From assembly GCA_024635625.1 (NCBI GenBank), contig JAGXIQ010000053.1:1-33972 (forward strand): 33,972 nt of DNA, written 5' to 3'. A program made the translations under genes and the position numbers. The notes below the pieces were generated by a model. That model was not told the DNA's origin. It saw only the letters and a program-made list of their open reading frames with translations, and did no database searches. The stretch comes from Loktanella sp. GTDB taxonomy: Bacteria; Pseudomonadota; Alphaproteobacteria; Rhodobacterales; Rhodobacteraceae. Below, one piece after another: positions 7,759-17,530 of this stretch (within the stretch, counting starts at the first letter, position 1; each line of letters begins with the position of its first letter).

Positions 7759-8849
7759 TCCTCGATCGTTATTTTGCGCGAAAGTTCGTGATGATTTTCA
7801 TCGCGATGTTTGCAGTGTTTACGGCGATCCTAACTTTTTTGGGATTGGCGGATAATCTGCGCCGCTATGGCAGCGATGCGGGTAGCTTCAGAGATATCGT
7901 CAGCCTTGCGTTGCTGGACGCGCCGCAAGGCGTGTATCAAATCCTGCCGCTGATCATGATTATCGCAAGCGTGACGTTATTTTTGGGATTGGCGCGGTCG
8001 TCGGAACTGATCGTGGTCCGGGCTGCCGGGCGATCGGGGCTGCGCCTCCTGGTGGCCCCGTTCGCCATGGCGCTGATTATCGGCGGCCTGTCGGTTGCGG
8101 TGCTGAACCCGGTCGTCGCAACCACGTCACGCGCGTTCGAGGCAAAGGTCGCCGATCTGCGGGGTGCGGGATCTGTGCTGAGCCTTGCGTCTTCCGGCCT
8201 TTGGCTGCGCCAGGGCGACGAAAGCGGGCAGACTGTTATTCACGCCGCACTTACTAATCTGCAGGGCACAACGCTTTGGGACGCGACATTCCTAACCTTT
8301 GGGCCAGATGGCGCACCGTTGGCACGGATGACGGCGGATCAGGCGGTGCTGTCTGACGGCGCATGGCAGATGACCGGGGTCAAAACATGGCCGCTTAGCA
8401 CGGACGCCACGCCGGAAGCGGCAGCAACGCAGGCCGAAACGACTTCGATCCCATCTACGCTGACGGCGGACGAGATTCGCAACAACTTTGGCACGCCAAG
8501 TTCGATCTCTATCTGGGATCTGCCTGCGTTTATCGGGCGACTGCAGGCGGCTGGGTTTTCAGCGCAGCGGCATATTGTATGGTTGCAGATGGAACTGTCG
8601 CAACCGCTGTTTCTGGGGGCGATGATGCTGATCGGTGCGGCCTTTACGATGCGGCCTCAGCGTGGCGGTCGTGTCGGTTTGAATGTGCTGACCGCAATCT
8701 TGCTGGCGTTTACAGTATATTTTATCCGCAATTTTGCGCAGATCCTGGGCGAAAATGGCGATGTGCCTGCTGCCCTGGCCGCGTGGGCGCCACCCTTGGC
8801 CGCGGCCGGTGTGGCCATGGGTATTCTGTTGCAACGCGAGGACGGCTAA
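7755..8849 (+). CDS. lptG: LPS export ABC transporter permease LptG
   Basis: The start at 7755 overlaps the lptF stop as ATGA and opens MILDRYFARKFVMIF, the classic LptG N-terminus. The 364-residue protein has six membrane helices split three and three around a periplasmic beta-jellyroll domain. The segment ARSSELIVVRAAGRSG corresponds to the coupling helix that contacts LptB. The reading frame stays open upstream to 7641, but that part is inside lptF. Overlapping starts suggest translational coupling that keeps LptF and LptG in equal amounts. No LptB gene is in the window. Confidence 0.95.
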   Translation: MILDRYFARKFVMIFIAMFAVFTAILTFLGLADNLRRYGSDAGSFRDIVSLALLDAPQGVYQILPLIMIIASVTLFLGLARSSELIVVRAAGRSGLRLLVAPFAMALIIGGLSVAVLNPVVATTSRAFEAKVADLRGAGSVLSLASSGLWLRQGDESGQTVIHAALTNLQGTTLWDATFLTFGPDGAPLARMTADQAVLSDGAWQMTGVKTWPLSTDATPEAAATQAETTSIPSTLTADEIRNNFGTPSSISIWDLPAFIGRLQAAGFSAQRHIVWLQMELSQPLFLGAMMLIGAAFTMRPQRGGRVGLNVLTAILLAFTVYFIRNFAQILGENGDVPAALAAWAPPLAAAGVAMGILLQREDG

Positions 8850-10951
8850 TGCGTTTTTTCTGGGTCCTGACCCTTTGCCTTATGCCGGTTGCGGCGACAG
8901 CCCAGATGGCCGCGACGCTGGTTGCGGACGACGTCTTTGTTGAGGGTGAAAACCGTTTGACTGCGACTGGCAATATCGAGGTTTTGTATCAAGGAAGCCG
9001 CCTGCGTGCGACACGGGTAGTCTATGACAAGCCAAGTGATCGGCTGCAGATCGAGGGACCGATCCTGATCACTGGCCCAGACGGAGAGATCGTGACGGCA
9101 GACCAAGCCGATATTGATCCGCAGTTGGAAAACGGCGTTCTGTTAGGCGCGCGGTTGGTGTTGGACCAGCAATTACAGCTAGCCGCTAACCAGATCGACC
9201 GGGCCGAGGGACGGTATAGCCAGCTTTACAAAGCTGCCGTAACATCTTGTCAGGTCTGTGGCGGACAAGCCCCATTGTGGGAAATCCGGGCAGAGAAGGT
9301 GATCCACGATCAGGTGGCGCAGCAGCTTTATTTTACGAACGCGACGTTCCGGGTGAAGGGGCTACCGATCCTTTATCTGCCCTATATGCGCCTGCCCGAT
9401 CCCAACAACACCCGCGCCACTGGTCTGCTGATTCCGCGTATTCGTTCTAACGACCGTTTGGGGCTGGGTTTGGAACTACCGTACTATATTGCCCTGTCGT
9501 CTAGTCGCGACGTACTGCTGACGCCATATCTAGCTGGGAATACTCGGACGCTGAAGACCCGCTATCGGCAGGCGTTCAACAGTGGCGACATGACGATATC
9601 TGCCGGGGCATCAAGCGATGATCTGGGCGTGTCGGATGATCTGCGCGGCTATGTCTTTGCAGAGGGTGACTTTGACCTAGGTGATGGGTTGAAGCTGCGC
9701 TTTGATGTGCAGGCGGCATCTGACAAGTCATACCTAAGCGATTACAGCATCAGCGATACCGACCGGTTGGCGAGCATCGTGGCGCTGACGCGTGTGACCG
9801 AGGATGCGTTGTTTTCCGGCAGCCTATCCTACTTTCAGACCCTGCGAGATGACGAAGACAACGCCAGTTTGCCGCCGCTTGTTGCAGGTGCCGGCCTGGT
9901 GCGCCGCTATCATCCGTCTGCCGGTGGCACTGTGACGGTAACGGCGAGTGCTGATACGCTGCTTCGCTACGGGCAAAGCACGGGTGACACGGGCCTAGAT
10001 ATGACCCGCACCGGCGCGACGGCAGCTTGGTCGCGTGATTGGCTGACCACGACGGGCGTGTTGCTGACAGGGACGGCAGCATTGCAGGCAGATATTTGGC
10101 AGCTGAACGATACGGACAGCTATGATGCGACCCTTAGCCGGGCCACGCCCTATGTGCAGGCGACGCTGCGCTATCCGTTAGTGCGGCAGAACGGGCGAAC
10201 GCGCCATGTGCTGGAACCAGTTGCTGCGCTAACCTATGTGCGCCCTTTCGGTGATACCACCCCTAACGAGGATAGTACCCGACCAGAACTGGACGAGGGT
10301 AACTTGCTGGCATTGAGCCACTTTCCCGGCAATGACGCGGCAGAGGACGGCACCCGGCTGGCGCTTGGTCTGACCTGGACGCGTGTCGGCTCTGAGGGGG
10401 TTAGATCGGCGCTCGGCTTTGGACGGGTTTTGCGCGACAACGCTGATCCGCAGTTTACAGTGACGTCGGGACAAGTGGATGCAGCGTCCGATTGGCTGGT
10501 GGCGGGGCAGATTGCTTTGCCGCGTGGCCTGACGTTTGATGCCCGCGCTTTACTGGACGATACGGGTGACACGTCGCTGGCTACGGCGCGTGTGTTTTGG
10601 AACCGACCAGAGGTACAACTGGCGGGTGGCTATATTTGGCAAGCCCCAGACACTGCAATTGGACGGCCTGATGTCGTATCGGAATATAGCATTGATGGTG
10701 CGGTACAGGTGTCGGATGCGTGGAACGTCAGTTTTGACACGCGCTACGATATCGCGCGCTCTGGTCCGGTTCAGGCGGGGGTGGGTTTAGGCTGGCAGAA
10801 CGAATGCGTGACGGTCTCGCTTTCGGTCTCGCGCCGCTATGCGTCTTCGACTACGGTGCAACCGACGACGGATTACGGCCTGTCGGTGTCGTTGCAAGGC
10901 TTTTCGGCCCGTGGCACACCTAAGATCACGCCTGCCGCATGCCGGAACTGA
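8849..10951 (+). CDS. lptD: LPS assembly outer-membrane protein LptD
   Basis: The ATG at 8849 overlaps the lptG stop (TAATG) and encodes a signal peptide cut after ATA, then a 700-residue protein. Residues about 25-130 form the LptA-like OstA domain, which receives LPS from the periplasmic bridge. The rest is the beta-barrel, with the conserved LYLPYMRLPDP. Cys134 and Cys137 (CQVC) and two cysteines near the C-terminus (QNECV and AACRN) fit the disulfide pattern known from E. coli LptD. The protein is about 80 residues shorter than the E. coli form. SurA, needed for folding LptD, is encoded next. Confidence 0.95.
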   Translation: MRFFWVLTLCLMPVAATAQMAATLVADDVFVEGENRLTATGNIEVLYQGSRLRATRVVYDKPSDRLQIEGPILITGPDGEIVTADQADIDPQLENGVLLGARLVLDQQLQLAANQIDRAEGRYSQLYKAAVTSCQVCGGQAPLWEIRAEKVIHDQVAQQLYFTNATFRVKGLPILYLPYMRLPDPNNTRATGLLIPRIRSNDRLGLGLELPYYIALSSSRDVLLTPYLAGNTRTLKTRYRQAFNSGDMTISAGASSDDLGVSDDLRGYVFAEGDFDLGDGLKLRFDVQAASDKSYLSDYSISDTDRLASIVALTRVTEDALFSGSLSYFQTLRDDEDNASLPPLVAGAGLVRRYHPSAGGTVTVTASADTLLRYGQSTGDTGLDMTRTGATAAWSRDWLTTTGVLLTGTAALQADIWQLNDTDSYDATLSRATPYVQATLRYPLVRQNGRTRHVLEPVAALTYVRPFGDTTPNEDSTRPELDEGNLLALSHFPGNDAAEDGTRLALGLTWTRVGSEGVRSALGFGRVLRDNADPQFTVTSGQVDAASDWLVAGQIALPRGLTFDARALLDDTGDTSLATARVFWNRPEVQLAGGYIWQAPDTAIGRPDVVSEYSIDGAVQVSDAWNVSFDTRYDIARSGPVQAGVGLGWQNECVTVSLSVSRRYASSTTVQPTTDYGLSVSLQGFSARGTPKITPAACRN

Positions 10952-10974
10952 AAAGACGATAGGACCCCGCCCCG

Positions 10975-12159
10975 ATGCGCCTGACTGCCCTGCTGACCGC
11001 CCTTTTCCTGCCTCTGATGACCGCGCCTGCGCTGGCACAGGGCCAATTTTCGCCCGCGATCACGGTGAACGACAGTGCCATTACCGGTTATGAACTGGAC
11101 CAGCGGACACGTCTGCTGACGTTGTTCCGCAGCCCCGGTGATGTTGCCGCGCTCGCGCGGACACAGCTGATCGAAGAACGTTTGAAGCAGGAAGAGATGG
11201 ATCGGCGGGGTATTAAGATCACGCCTGAGGACCTTAAAAGTGAGGTCGAAGCCTTTGCCGAGCGTGCGAGCCTGACGCCAGACCTGTTCGGACAGGTCTT
11301 GTCGGAAAACGGGATCGCTTCGACAACATTGGAACAGTTTGTAAAGGTGGGCGTGACGTGGCGCGATTATATCCGCCTGCGTTATTCCAGTCAGGCACAG
11401 ATTTCCGATGCTGATATCGCGCGCGCCACCAGCCAGCAGAATAGCGGGACTGACGCGCTAGAGGTTTTGCTGACCGAAATTATCATTCCTGCCCCGCCGC
11501 CCCGTGCGGCCGAGGCGAGTGGCATTGCGGAACAAATCGCCCAGTCGCGTTCGCAGGCCGCGTTCGAGGCTGCCGCCCGCAAGTATTCGGCCCTACCCAG
11601 CCGCGCAAATGGTGGCCGTCTGAATTGGCTGCCGCTGTCGAATTACCCGCCAGCACTGCAAGGTCTGATCAGCGGTCTTTCGATCGGAGAAGTGACAGCA
11701 CCGATTCAAATCCCGAACGGTATTGCATTGTTCCAGATGCGTGGCATCCGAGAAGTCCCGCAGGCCCGCCCTACGCCTACGGCCATTGATTACGCGACCT
11801 ATGCGGTAGCCGGCGATGTACGCGCTGCACAGGTGGTGGCGCAGCGGCTGGATACCTGCAACGATCTGTATGGGGCGGCCAAGGGCCAACCTGCGGACGT
11901 ACTGGTCCGCGAAACCGTCGCGCCCTCACAGGTGCCGGAGGACGTTGCGCTAGAACTTGCAAAGCTGGACCGTGACGAAACGTCTGTTGCGCTGACGCGT
12001 GGCAACGCGACGTTATTGGTGATGATGTGCGGTCGCACCTATGGCGACGCCTTGGCCGACCCAGAGGCGCTGCGCGCGCAATTGCAAAGCCAGCGCTTGG
12101 AAGGCTTTGCCAATGCCCTGCTGGCCGACCTGAGGGCTGCGGCGACGATCCGCCAATGA
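10975..12159 (+). CDS. surA: Periplasmic peptidyl-prolyl isomerase/chaperone SurA
   Basis: The 394-residue protein starts with a signal peptide ending ALA. An N-terminal chaperone region follows (ITVNDSAITGYELDQR, residues about 28-45, then LKQEEMDRRGIKIT and LTPDLFGQVL), then one parvulin-type domain around residues 160-260 (LTEIIIP, GRLNWLP, IGEVTAPIQIPNG). E. coli SurA has two parvulin domains; a single one is usual in alphaproteobacteria. SurA delivers unfolded outer-membrane proteins, notably LptD, to the BAM complex. It starts 23 nt after lptD and its stop overlaps the pdxA start. Confidence 0.92.
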   Translation: MRLTALLTALFLPLMTAPALAQGQFSPAITVNDSAITGYELDQRTRLLTLFRSPGDVAALARTQLIEERLKQEEMDRRGIKITPEDLKSEVEAFAERASLTPDLFGQVLSENGIASTTLEQFVKVGVTWRDYIRLRYSSQAQISDADIARATSQQNSGTDALEVLLTEIIIPAPPPRAAEASGIAEQIAQSRSQAAFEAAARKYSALPSRANGGRLNWLPLSNYPPALQGLISGLSIGEVTAPIQIPNGIALFQMRGIREVPQARPTPTAIDYATYAVAGDVRAAQVVAQRLDTCNDLYGAAKGQPADVLVRETVAPSQVPEDVALELAKLDRDETSVALTRGNATLLVMMCGRTYGDALADPEALRAQLQSQRLEGFANALLADLRAAATIRQ

Positions 12160-13232
12160 CCGCGCAAACAGAGGCGGTGGCCGCGCAGGACGCGCCCATC
12201 GTCATCAGTTGCGGTGAACCGGCTGGTATTGGGCCAGAGGTCTCGGTTGATGCATGGCGTTCGCTAGGTTCAAAACTGCCAATGTTGTGGATCGGCGATC
12301 CGGCACACTTGCCGCAAGATACCCCCTACCGCATCGTCGCATCGGCTGCAGAGGCGCATGGACCTTGCCCCGACGCATTACCCGTCCTGGCCCGTGACTT
12401 TGGCAGCCTTCGTGTGCCGGGTCGCCCTGACCCGCGCCATGCGCAGGGTGTGATAAACGCCATTGCCGAAGGTGTAAGCCTTGTCGCCTCCGGTCAGGCG
12501 CACGCGATATGTACCGCGCCTATTCACAAAGCTGCGCTGATTAACGGCGCGAATTTTGCCTATCCCGGGCATACAGAGTTTCTGGCCGCCCTTGCCGGTA
12601 ACGTCCCGGTTGTCATGATGTTGGCCTGCGATGCTTTGCGGGTTGTCCCTGCGACGATACACATTCCGTTGGCGCAGGTGCCGACGGCGCTGACGGCAAA
12701 GAGCCTTCGAGAGACGCTTCTTATCACTCACGCAGCATTAATCCGGGATTTTGGTCTGGCTACCCCACGTATCGCAGTTGCGGGCCTGAACCCGCACGCG
12801 GGCGAAGACGGCAAAATGGGACGTGAAGAAATAGATATGATTGCGCCATTGCTGGATGAATTGCGGGCCGAAGGGATGACGCTTGTTGGCCCACTGCCCG
12901 CCGACACAATGTTTCACGCGGGTGCGCGGCAAGGGTATGATGTGGCAGTATGCATGTATCACGATCAGGCACTGATCCCGATCAAAACGATCGATTTCGC
13001 CGGTGGCGTGAATGTGACCTTAGGCTTGCCATTTGTGCGGACCTCTCCTGATCACGGGACCGCATTCGATATCGCGGGCAAGGGTGTAGCGGATGCAACT
13101 TCTATGATCGCAGCACTAAGGATGGCAGACAACATGGCGAACGCCCGGTTGAGCGTCGATTTAAAGTCCCCTCAGTCGCATTTGGCTTCGCCAGATAGCG
13201 GTGAAGGTCGTTTAGCAGGTCGCAAGCCATGA
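12156..13232 (+). CDS. pdxA: 4-hydroxythreonine-4-phosphate dehydrogenase
   Basis: PdxA oxidises 4-phosphohydroxy-L-threonine with NAD(P)+ in pyridoxal phosphate synthesis. The start at 12156 overlaps the surA stop (ATGA). The sequence shows [10 protein letters not shown] near the N-terminus, [11 protein letters not shown] with a metal-binding His, [24 protein letters not shown] and [16 protein letters not shown], all family hallmarks. At 358 residues it is longer than E. coli PdxA (329): about 15 extra residues at the N-terminus and about 25 unconserved ones at the C-terminus. The pairing of surA, pdxA and rsmA is widely conserved in proteobacteria. Confidence 0.95.
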   Translation: MTAQTEAVAAQDAPIVISCGEPAGIGPEVSVDAWRSLGSKLPMLWIGDPAHLPQDTPYRIVASAAEAHGPCPDALPVLARDFGSLRVPGRPDPRHAQGVINAIAEGVSLVASGQAHAICTAPIHKAALINGANFAYPGHTEFLAALAGNVPVVMMLACDALRVVPATIHIPLAQVPTALTAKSLRETLLITHAALIRDFGLATPRIAVAGLNPHAGEDGKMGREEIDMIAPLLDELRAEGMTLVGPLPADTMFHAGARQGYDVAVCMYHDQALIPIKTIDFAGGVNVTLGLPFVRTSPDHGTAFDIAGKGVADATSMIAALRMADNMANARLSVDLKSPQSHLASPDSGEGRLAGRKP

Positions 13233-14068
13233 GCCAGATTGACGACTTACCCCCCCTGCGAAGCGTGATCGAAACGCATGGCATCGCAGCGAAGAAATCG
13301 TTGGGTCAAAATTTTCTTCTGGATCTGAACCTGACAGCCAAGATTGCCCGGCTTGCCGGGGATCTGAAAAGGTCCGATATCTTGGAAATCGGGCCGGGAC
13401 CTGGCGGTTTGACCCGTGGGTTGTTGGCCGAAGGCGCGCGCCGCGTGTTGGCAATTGAAAAGGATTCGCGCTGTATTGCGGCCCTTGATGAAATTGCGGC
13501 CAAATATCCGGGCCGGTTAGAGATTTTAAACGCGGACGCGCTTGAAATAGACGTAGCAGGCCTACTAGCGGCTCCGATCCGGATTGCGGCAAACCTGCCT
13601 TATAACATTGGGACGGAATTGCTGGTGCGGTGGCTGTCGCCGCCGACTTGGCCACCGTTCTGGGAAAGTCTGACGCTGATGTTCCAGCGCGAGGTTGCGC
13701 AGCGGATCGTGGCAGCGCCGGGGTCCAAGGCATACGGGCGGTTAGCGCTGTTGGCGCAATGGCGCACGGATGCGCGTATCGTTATGGATCTGCCGCCAGA
13801 GGCGTTTTCACCACCGCCCAAGGTCAGTTCCGCCGTCGTTCACCTGACTGCCCTGCCCGCACCCCGCTATCCGGCGGATGCGGCGATGTTGAACCGAGTG
13901 GTCGCAACCGCCTTTAATCAGCGGCGCAAAATGCTGCGGTCTGCGCTTAAGCCCCTTGGTCCAGACATAGAAGACCATCTGAACGCTGTCGGTATTCCGC
14001 CCACAGCGCGGGCCGAAGAGATCGGGCTAGAGCAATTTTGTGCCCTGACCCGCAGCCTGACACCCTGA
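13229..14068 (+). CDS. rsmA: 16S rRNA (adenine1518-N6/adenine1519-N6)-dimethyltransferase
   Basis: RsmA (KsgA) dimethylates two adjacent adenines in helix 45 of 16S rRNA during late 30S assembly. The 279-residue protein has [11 protein letters not shown] at the N-terminus, the SAM-binding [11 protein letters not shown], and the catalytic motif [10 protein letters not shown]. The C-terminal helical domain includes FNQRRKMLR. The start overlaps the pdxA stop as ATGA. It is the last gene of the operon; a terminator follows at once. Confidence 0.96.
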   Translation: MSQIDDLPPLRSVIETHGIAAKKSLGQNFLLDLNLTAKIARLAGDLKRSDILEIGPGPGGLTRGLLAEGARRVLAIEKDSRCIAALDEIAAKYPGRLEILNADALEIDVAGLLAAPIRIAANLPYNIGTELLVRWLSPPTWPPFWESLTLMFQREVAQRIVAAPGSKAYGRLALLAQWRTDARIVMDLPPEAFSPPPKVSSAVVHLTALPAPRYPADAAMLNRVVATAFNQRRKMLRSALKPLGPDIEDHLNAVGIPPTARAEEIGLEQFCALTRSLTP

Positions 14069-14072
14069 TATG

Positions 14073-14103
14073 AAAAAGGCCCCCGGATCGCGGGGGCCTT
14101 TTG
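14073..14103. terminator. Bidirectional rho-independent terminator
   Basis: A stem of AAAAGGCCCCC with GGGGGCCTTTT around a 7-nt loop lies between the rsmA stop (14068) and the end of the convergent DUF4167 gene (14105). A-runs and T-runs flank both sides, so it can end transcription from either direction. Confidence 0.9.
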
Positions 14104-14104
14104 T

Positions 14105-14848
14105 TTATTCGGTTGTGTCGCTTGCGGGTGGCGGTGCCGCGTCCTGCCCAGCATCAGGTTTAACCCGGGGCTTGCGTGGGGCACGAGGTTTGCGCGGCTT
14201 AGGGGCTGGTGCCTCTTCGCTGTGGGCTTCCGGCGTTTCCACAAGGCCTGTGTCTGGCGTGGGCTGATCGATTGTGCTGTCGGCCTGACGCGGTTGCTCG
14301 CGGTGACGCGGCTGGTCGTTCTGGCGCGGCTGATCGCTTTGACGCGCGTGATCGTTTTGCCGTGGTTGGTCATTCTGCCGGGGCTGATCGTTTTGCCGGG
14401 GCGGATCGTTCTGGCGCGGTTGGTCAGGGTTACCGTTTGAAGTATCTTCCTGTGTCCGCAGGCGTTCGTTGCGTTCGCGGTCCCGCTCTGCTTGACGCTG
14501 ACGGTTCAGCTCTTCCTGCTCATTGCGCTCGCGGTCGCGTTCAGCCTGACGCAGGCGGTTCTGCTCTTCTTGCTCTTCACGCTGCTTGTCAACTTCACGC
14601 TGCGCCTCTGCCAGCATCCGTAGGTAGTGTTCTGCGTGCTGGGCAAAGTTTTCTGCGTTCACGCGGTCGTTAGACAGCTGTGCGTCGCGGTGAAGCTGGT
14701 TGTATTTCTCGATGATCTGTTGCGGCGTACCGCGCACTTTTCCATCCGGACCGGAGCTGTCAAAGACCCGGTTAATGATGCTGCCGCCTGTTGGGCGGTT
14801 CGTGTTGCGGTTCTTGTTGCCCCGCGACCGTGACTTCGATGATCTCAT
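14105..14848 (-). CDS. DUF4167 domain-containing protein with tandem repeats
   Basis: The best start is the ATG at 14848, giving 247 residues that open MRSSKSRSRGNKNRN, as in the DUF4167 family. Residues about 20-80 form the conserved domain (RVFDSSGPDGKVRGT, IIEKYNQL, ENFAQHAEHYLR). The rest is low-complexity: a Glu/Arg-rich coiled region with a duplicated RQAERDRERNE block, then about eight copies of a six-residue unit RQNDQP, then a basic Pro/Arg tail. The domain is widespread in alphaproteobacteria; its function is unknown, though the basic N-terminus suggests RNA or DNA binding. The 200-bp leader up to prmC contains a weak GC-rich dyad (about 14947-14986) and no other gene. Confidence 0.88.
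   Translation of the reverse strand: MRSSKSRSRGNKNRNTNRPTGGSIINRVFDSSGPDGKVRGTPQQIIEKYNQLHRDAQLSNDRVNAENFAQHAEHYLRMLAEAQREVDKQREEQEEQNRLRQAERDRERNEQEELNRQRQAERDRERNERLRTQEDTSNGNPDQPRQNDPPRQNDQPRQNDQPRQNDHARQSDQPRQNDQPRHREQPRQADSTIDQPTPDTGLVETPEAHSEEAPAPKPRKPRAPRKPRVKPDAGQDAAPPPASDTTE
14280..14430. repeat. 18-nt tandem repeat inside the DUF4167 gene
   Basis: About eight degenerate copies of an 18-nt unit encode the peptide unit R-Q-N-D-Q-P on the minus strand. Copies differ mainly at third codon positions, with a few amino-acid changes (RQSDQP, RHREQP). The region is prone to slippage, and in-frame copy-number changes between strains are likely. Confidence 0.8.
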
Positions 14849-15048
14849 GAATGAACTTCCGTCAAGCCCTTGGCTTTGTTGCGCTTCTTGCCACCATGAT
14901 CGTGCGTCTTGCACGAAAGAGGCTAGGAAGCGGTGTCTGGCTGCAAACCGGTGAGAGCGCGAAAGCACTCGTCGCGCCGGTTGATTTGAGATCGCATGTT
15001 GACGCGGGTGTGGCAAGTCAAAACTGCGTCTTTTCCGGTCGATACCTG

Positions 15049-15897
15049 TCAAATGCGCGGTTTTTGTCCTGATACAACGCGATCCCGTCCATCCATGTCT
15101 GGTGTGACAGTGATTGTGGTAAATCCGTTTCCGCGGAAAAGGTCTGCCACGGCTGCCCCCTGCGCCGGTCCAATCTCTACGACCAACCAGCCGCCCTGCA
15201 CCAGATGGTCCGGTGCGGCGCGCGTGATGCGGCGGTACGCGCCAAGGCCATCGCCTTCGTCCGTCAATGCAAGGCGCGGTTCATATAGGCCGACATCCGG
15301 GGCAAGGTCGGCGTATTCGTCGAGCGTGATATAAGGCGGGTTCGACACAATCAGATCGAAGGCGGCGCAGCTAACAGGTAGCGCGTCCAGCCAGTCGCCG
15401 GCGTGGAATTGTACCCGGTCTCCAAGGCGCAGGTTTGCGGCGTTGCGCATGGCAACAGCCAAGGCGGCGCGGGAAAGATCGGTGCCGACACCAAAGGTTT
15501 GGTTGCCCCGCTCTGCCAACAATGTCAGCAAGATGCACCCCGATCCAGTGCCAAGGTCCAGCACGCGTGTCCAAGGTCGCGCAAGCGCGGTTTCTATCAG
15601 GGTTTCTGTTTCTGGCCGTGGGTCAAGGACGTCTGGCGTGACTTCGAAAACGCGACCGTAGAACTGGCGCGACCCCGTGAGGTGCGACACGGGAACGCGT
15701 CTGGCCCGCTGGGCTATGATGCCCTCGTATAGGTGCGTGATGCCGGGTGGCACCTCGTCTTGCGCGATCAAGGTGATGCGGGCGGCTTCAATTCCAAGGA
15801 CATGTGCGGCCAAGCGGCGGGCGTCACGGGGGGCGTGGGGTATACCTGCGGTAGACAGGGTTTGGGCGCCTTGCCGCAGCAATTCGGCCCAGATCAT
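15049..15897 (-). CDS. prmC: Peptide chain release factor N(5)-glutamine methyltransferase
   Basis: PrmC (HemK) methylates the Gln of the GGQ motif in release factors. The 282-residue protein has a helical N-terminal substrate-binding domain with [13 protein letters not shown], the SAM-binding [13 protein letters not shown], and the catalytic VSNPPYI motif that holds the glutamine side chain. Its start overlaps the prfA stop as ATGA, so enzyme and substrate are translationally coupled; this prfA-prmC order is conserved widely. Confidence 0.96.
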   Translation of the reverse strand: MIWAELLRQGAQTLSTAGIPHAPRDARRLAAHVLGIEAARITLIAQDEVPPGITHLYEGIIAQRARRVPVSHLTGSRQFYGRVFEVTPDVLDPRPETETLIETALARPWTRVLDLGTGSGCILLTLLAERGNQTFGVGTDLSRAALAVAMRNAANLRLGDRVQFHAGDWLDALPVSCAAFDLIVSNPPYITLDEYADLAPDVGLYEPRLALTDEGDGLGAYRRITRAAPDHLVQGGWLVVEIGPAQGAAVADLFRGNGFTTITVTPDMDGRDRVVSGQKPRI

Positions 15898-16949
15898 GCG
15901 CCCATCTCTGCCAAAAGTTGCGCCTGCGCGTCGGCTTGCAGTGCGTCAATGATGGTGTCGAGGTCGCCTTGCAGTACCTGCCCAAGCGAATAGAGGGTCA
16001 GGTTGATACGGTGGTCAGTCAGTCGTCCCTGCGGAAAGTTATAGGTCCGAATCCGTTCAGACCGATCGCCTGTGCCAATCTGTGCTTTGCGGTCGGCAGA
16101 GCGTTCGCCGTCGACGCGTTGCCGTTCAAGATCAAACAGTCGCGTGCGCAAAACGTTCATCGCGATCTCTCGGTTGCGATGCTGCGATTTTTCGGCAGAA
16201 ACAACGATGATGCTGGTTGGCAGATGCGTGATGCGAACGGCCGAATCGGTAGTGTTGACGTGCTGGCCACCTGCCCCACTCGCACGCATCGTATCGATGC
16301 GGATATCCGTGGCAGCGATCTGAACATCGACTTCCTCTGCTTCTGGCAGCACAGCGACAGTCGCGGCAGAGGTGTGGATGCGGCCACCTGATTCGGTTTC
16401 AGGGACGCGTTGCACCCTGTGGACGCCCGATTCATATTTTAACCGGGCAAAGACACCATCACCGGCGATGCGGGCGGTAACTTCTTTGATGCCACCAAGT
16501 TCGGTGTTGGATTGGTCGAGAATCTCGAACTTCCAACCCTGATTTTCGGAATACCGCTGATACATGCGCAGTAGGTCAGCCGCAAATAAAGAGGCCTCGT
16601 CCCCGCCGGTGCCGGGGCGAATTTCTAAAAGCGCAGGGCGTGCGTCTGCCGCGTCTTTCGGCAACAGCGCCAGTTGCACGGCTTTTTCGGAAATGTCGCG
16701 TTTGTTGCGCAGGTCCGGCAATTCTTCTTCTGCCATACGGCGCATTTCGGGATCCGACAGCAGGCTTTCGGTATCTTCGATCTGCACAATCAGGTCCTGA
16801 TAGGCGCGCAAAGTTGCAACAACCTGCGTCAGATCGCTGTATTCCTTAGCGAGGGCCGCAATGTCAGCGCCAGCAATGTCGCCAGACATTTTCGCTTCCA
16901 GAAACTGGAAGCGGTCGATGATTTGGGCCATGCGGTCTGCTGGTATCAT
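15894..16949 (-). CDS. prfA: Peptide chain release factor 1
   Basis: RF1 ends translation at UAA and UAG. The start at 16949 gives 351 residues, normal for the family; the frame stays open 19 codons upstream, but that part overlaps the DUF1499 gene. The GGQ motif that triggers peptide release is at residues about 227-229 (GAGGQHVN). The stop-codon-reading PxT motif appears as P-E-T at about 183-185 ([14 protein letters not shown]). A coiled domain 1 precedes it. Confidence 0.96.
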   Translation of the reverse strand: MIPADRMAQIIDRFQFLEAKMSGDIAGADIAALAKEYSDLTQVVATLRAYQDLIVQIEDTESLLSDPEMRRMAEEELPDLRNKRDISEKAVQLALLPKDAADARPALLEIRPGTGGDEASLFAADLLRMYQRYSENQGWKFEILDQSNTELGGIKEVTARIAGDGVFARLKYESGVHRVQRVPETESGGRIHTSAATVAVLPEAEEVDVQIAATDIRIDTMRASGAGGQHVNTTDSAVRITHLPTSIIVVSAEKSQHRNREIAMNVLRTRLFDLERQRVDGERSADRKAQIGTGDRSERIRTYNFPQGRLTDHRINLTLYSLGQVLQGDLDTIIDALQADAQAQLLAEMGA

Positions 16950-16980
16950 CGCTGTCAGGTGGCAGGCCGATGCGCAGTCG

Positions 16981-17433
16981 TCAAGAGGCAGGTACGACCA
17001 GCGCACCCATCTGGGACAACCAATCTTCGACCCGTGCGCGGTTCACACCCATGTCGGATTGGCCAAAGCGTGACCGCGCCACAATGACCAGCAGCGGCCC
17101 TTCTGGGCCGTCAAGGACTGTGGCGGTGGTATAGTCGGGATAGCCCATCAGCGCCGACCGGGTTTCGAAGGTCATTAGTTTTTCGCCCACAGACCCCGCG
17201 ACAAGCTGGGTATTTTCGGTGCCGCTAGCAATGGTCTGAACGACGGTTAGGATGTCTGCTGGGGGCGTCGTGATCTGGCGGGCCGCCTTAAAGCTGTTGG
17301 CACCAGCGGTATCGCCTGCTTCGGTCGCCATGGGGGCGATGTGGTAGGTGGCCAGATCGGTCGGCGATAGCCGTACATAGGCGACGCCGGCGACTGCGAC
17401 GAGACCCACGCCGATAAGGATCTTTTTCAGCAT
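16981..17433 (-). CDS. DUF1499 domain-containing protein
   Basis: The start at 17433 follows AAGGAG with good spacing and gives 150 residues. An N-terminal hydrophobic segment ([19 protein letters not shown]) acts as a signal anchor or signal peptide, followed by a DUF1499 domain containing [15 protein letters not shown] and [21 protein letters not shown], the latter matching the family's SRxGxxDxGxNxxR pattern. The function is unknown. It ends 31 nt before the prfA start and may lead the prfA-prmC operon. Confidence 0.8.
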   Translation of the reverse strand: MLKKILIGVGLVAVAGVAYVRLSPTDLATYHIAPMATEAGDTAGANSFKAARQITTPPADILTVVQTIASGTENTQLVAGSVGEKLMTFETRSALMGYPDYTTATVLDGPEGPLLVIVARSRFGQSDMGVNRARVEDWLSQMGALVVPAS

Positions 17434-17530
17434 TTCATGCTCCTTGGTTCCCATCGCATATGGGGTGTGCCGTGGCACAGGCAACGGGCTATGCCATTTG
17501 TCGTCGATTTACAGTCTTAACTGATGGCGA

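Noticed and set aside
8579-8848. Upstream extension of lptD by 90 codons
   Set aside because: It overlaps lptG and precedes a clear signal peptide start at 8849.
14280-14430. Regular repeats as a CRISPR array
   Set aside because: The unit is 18 nt with no spacers and codes for a peptide repeat in frame.
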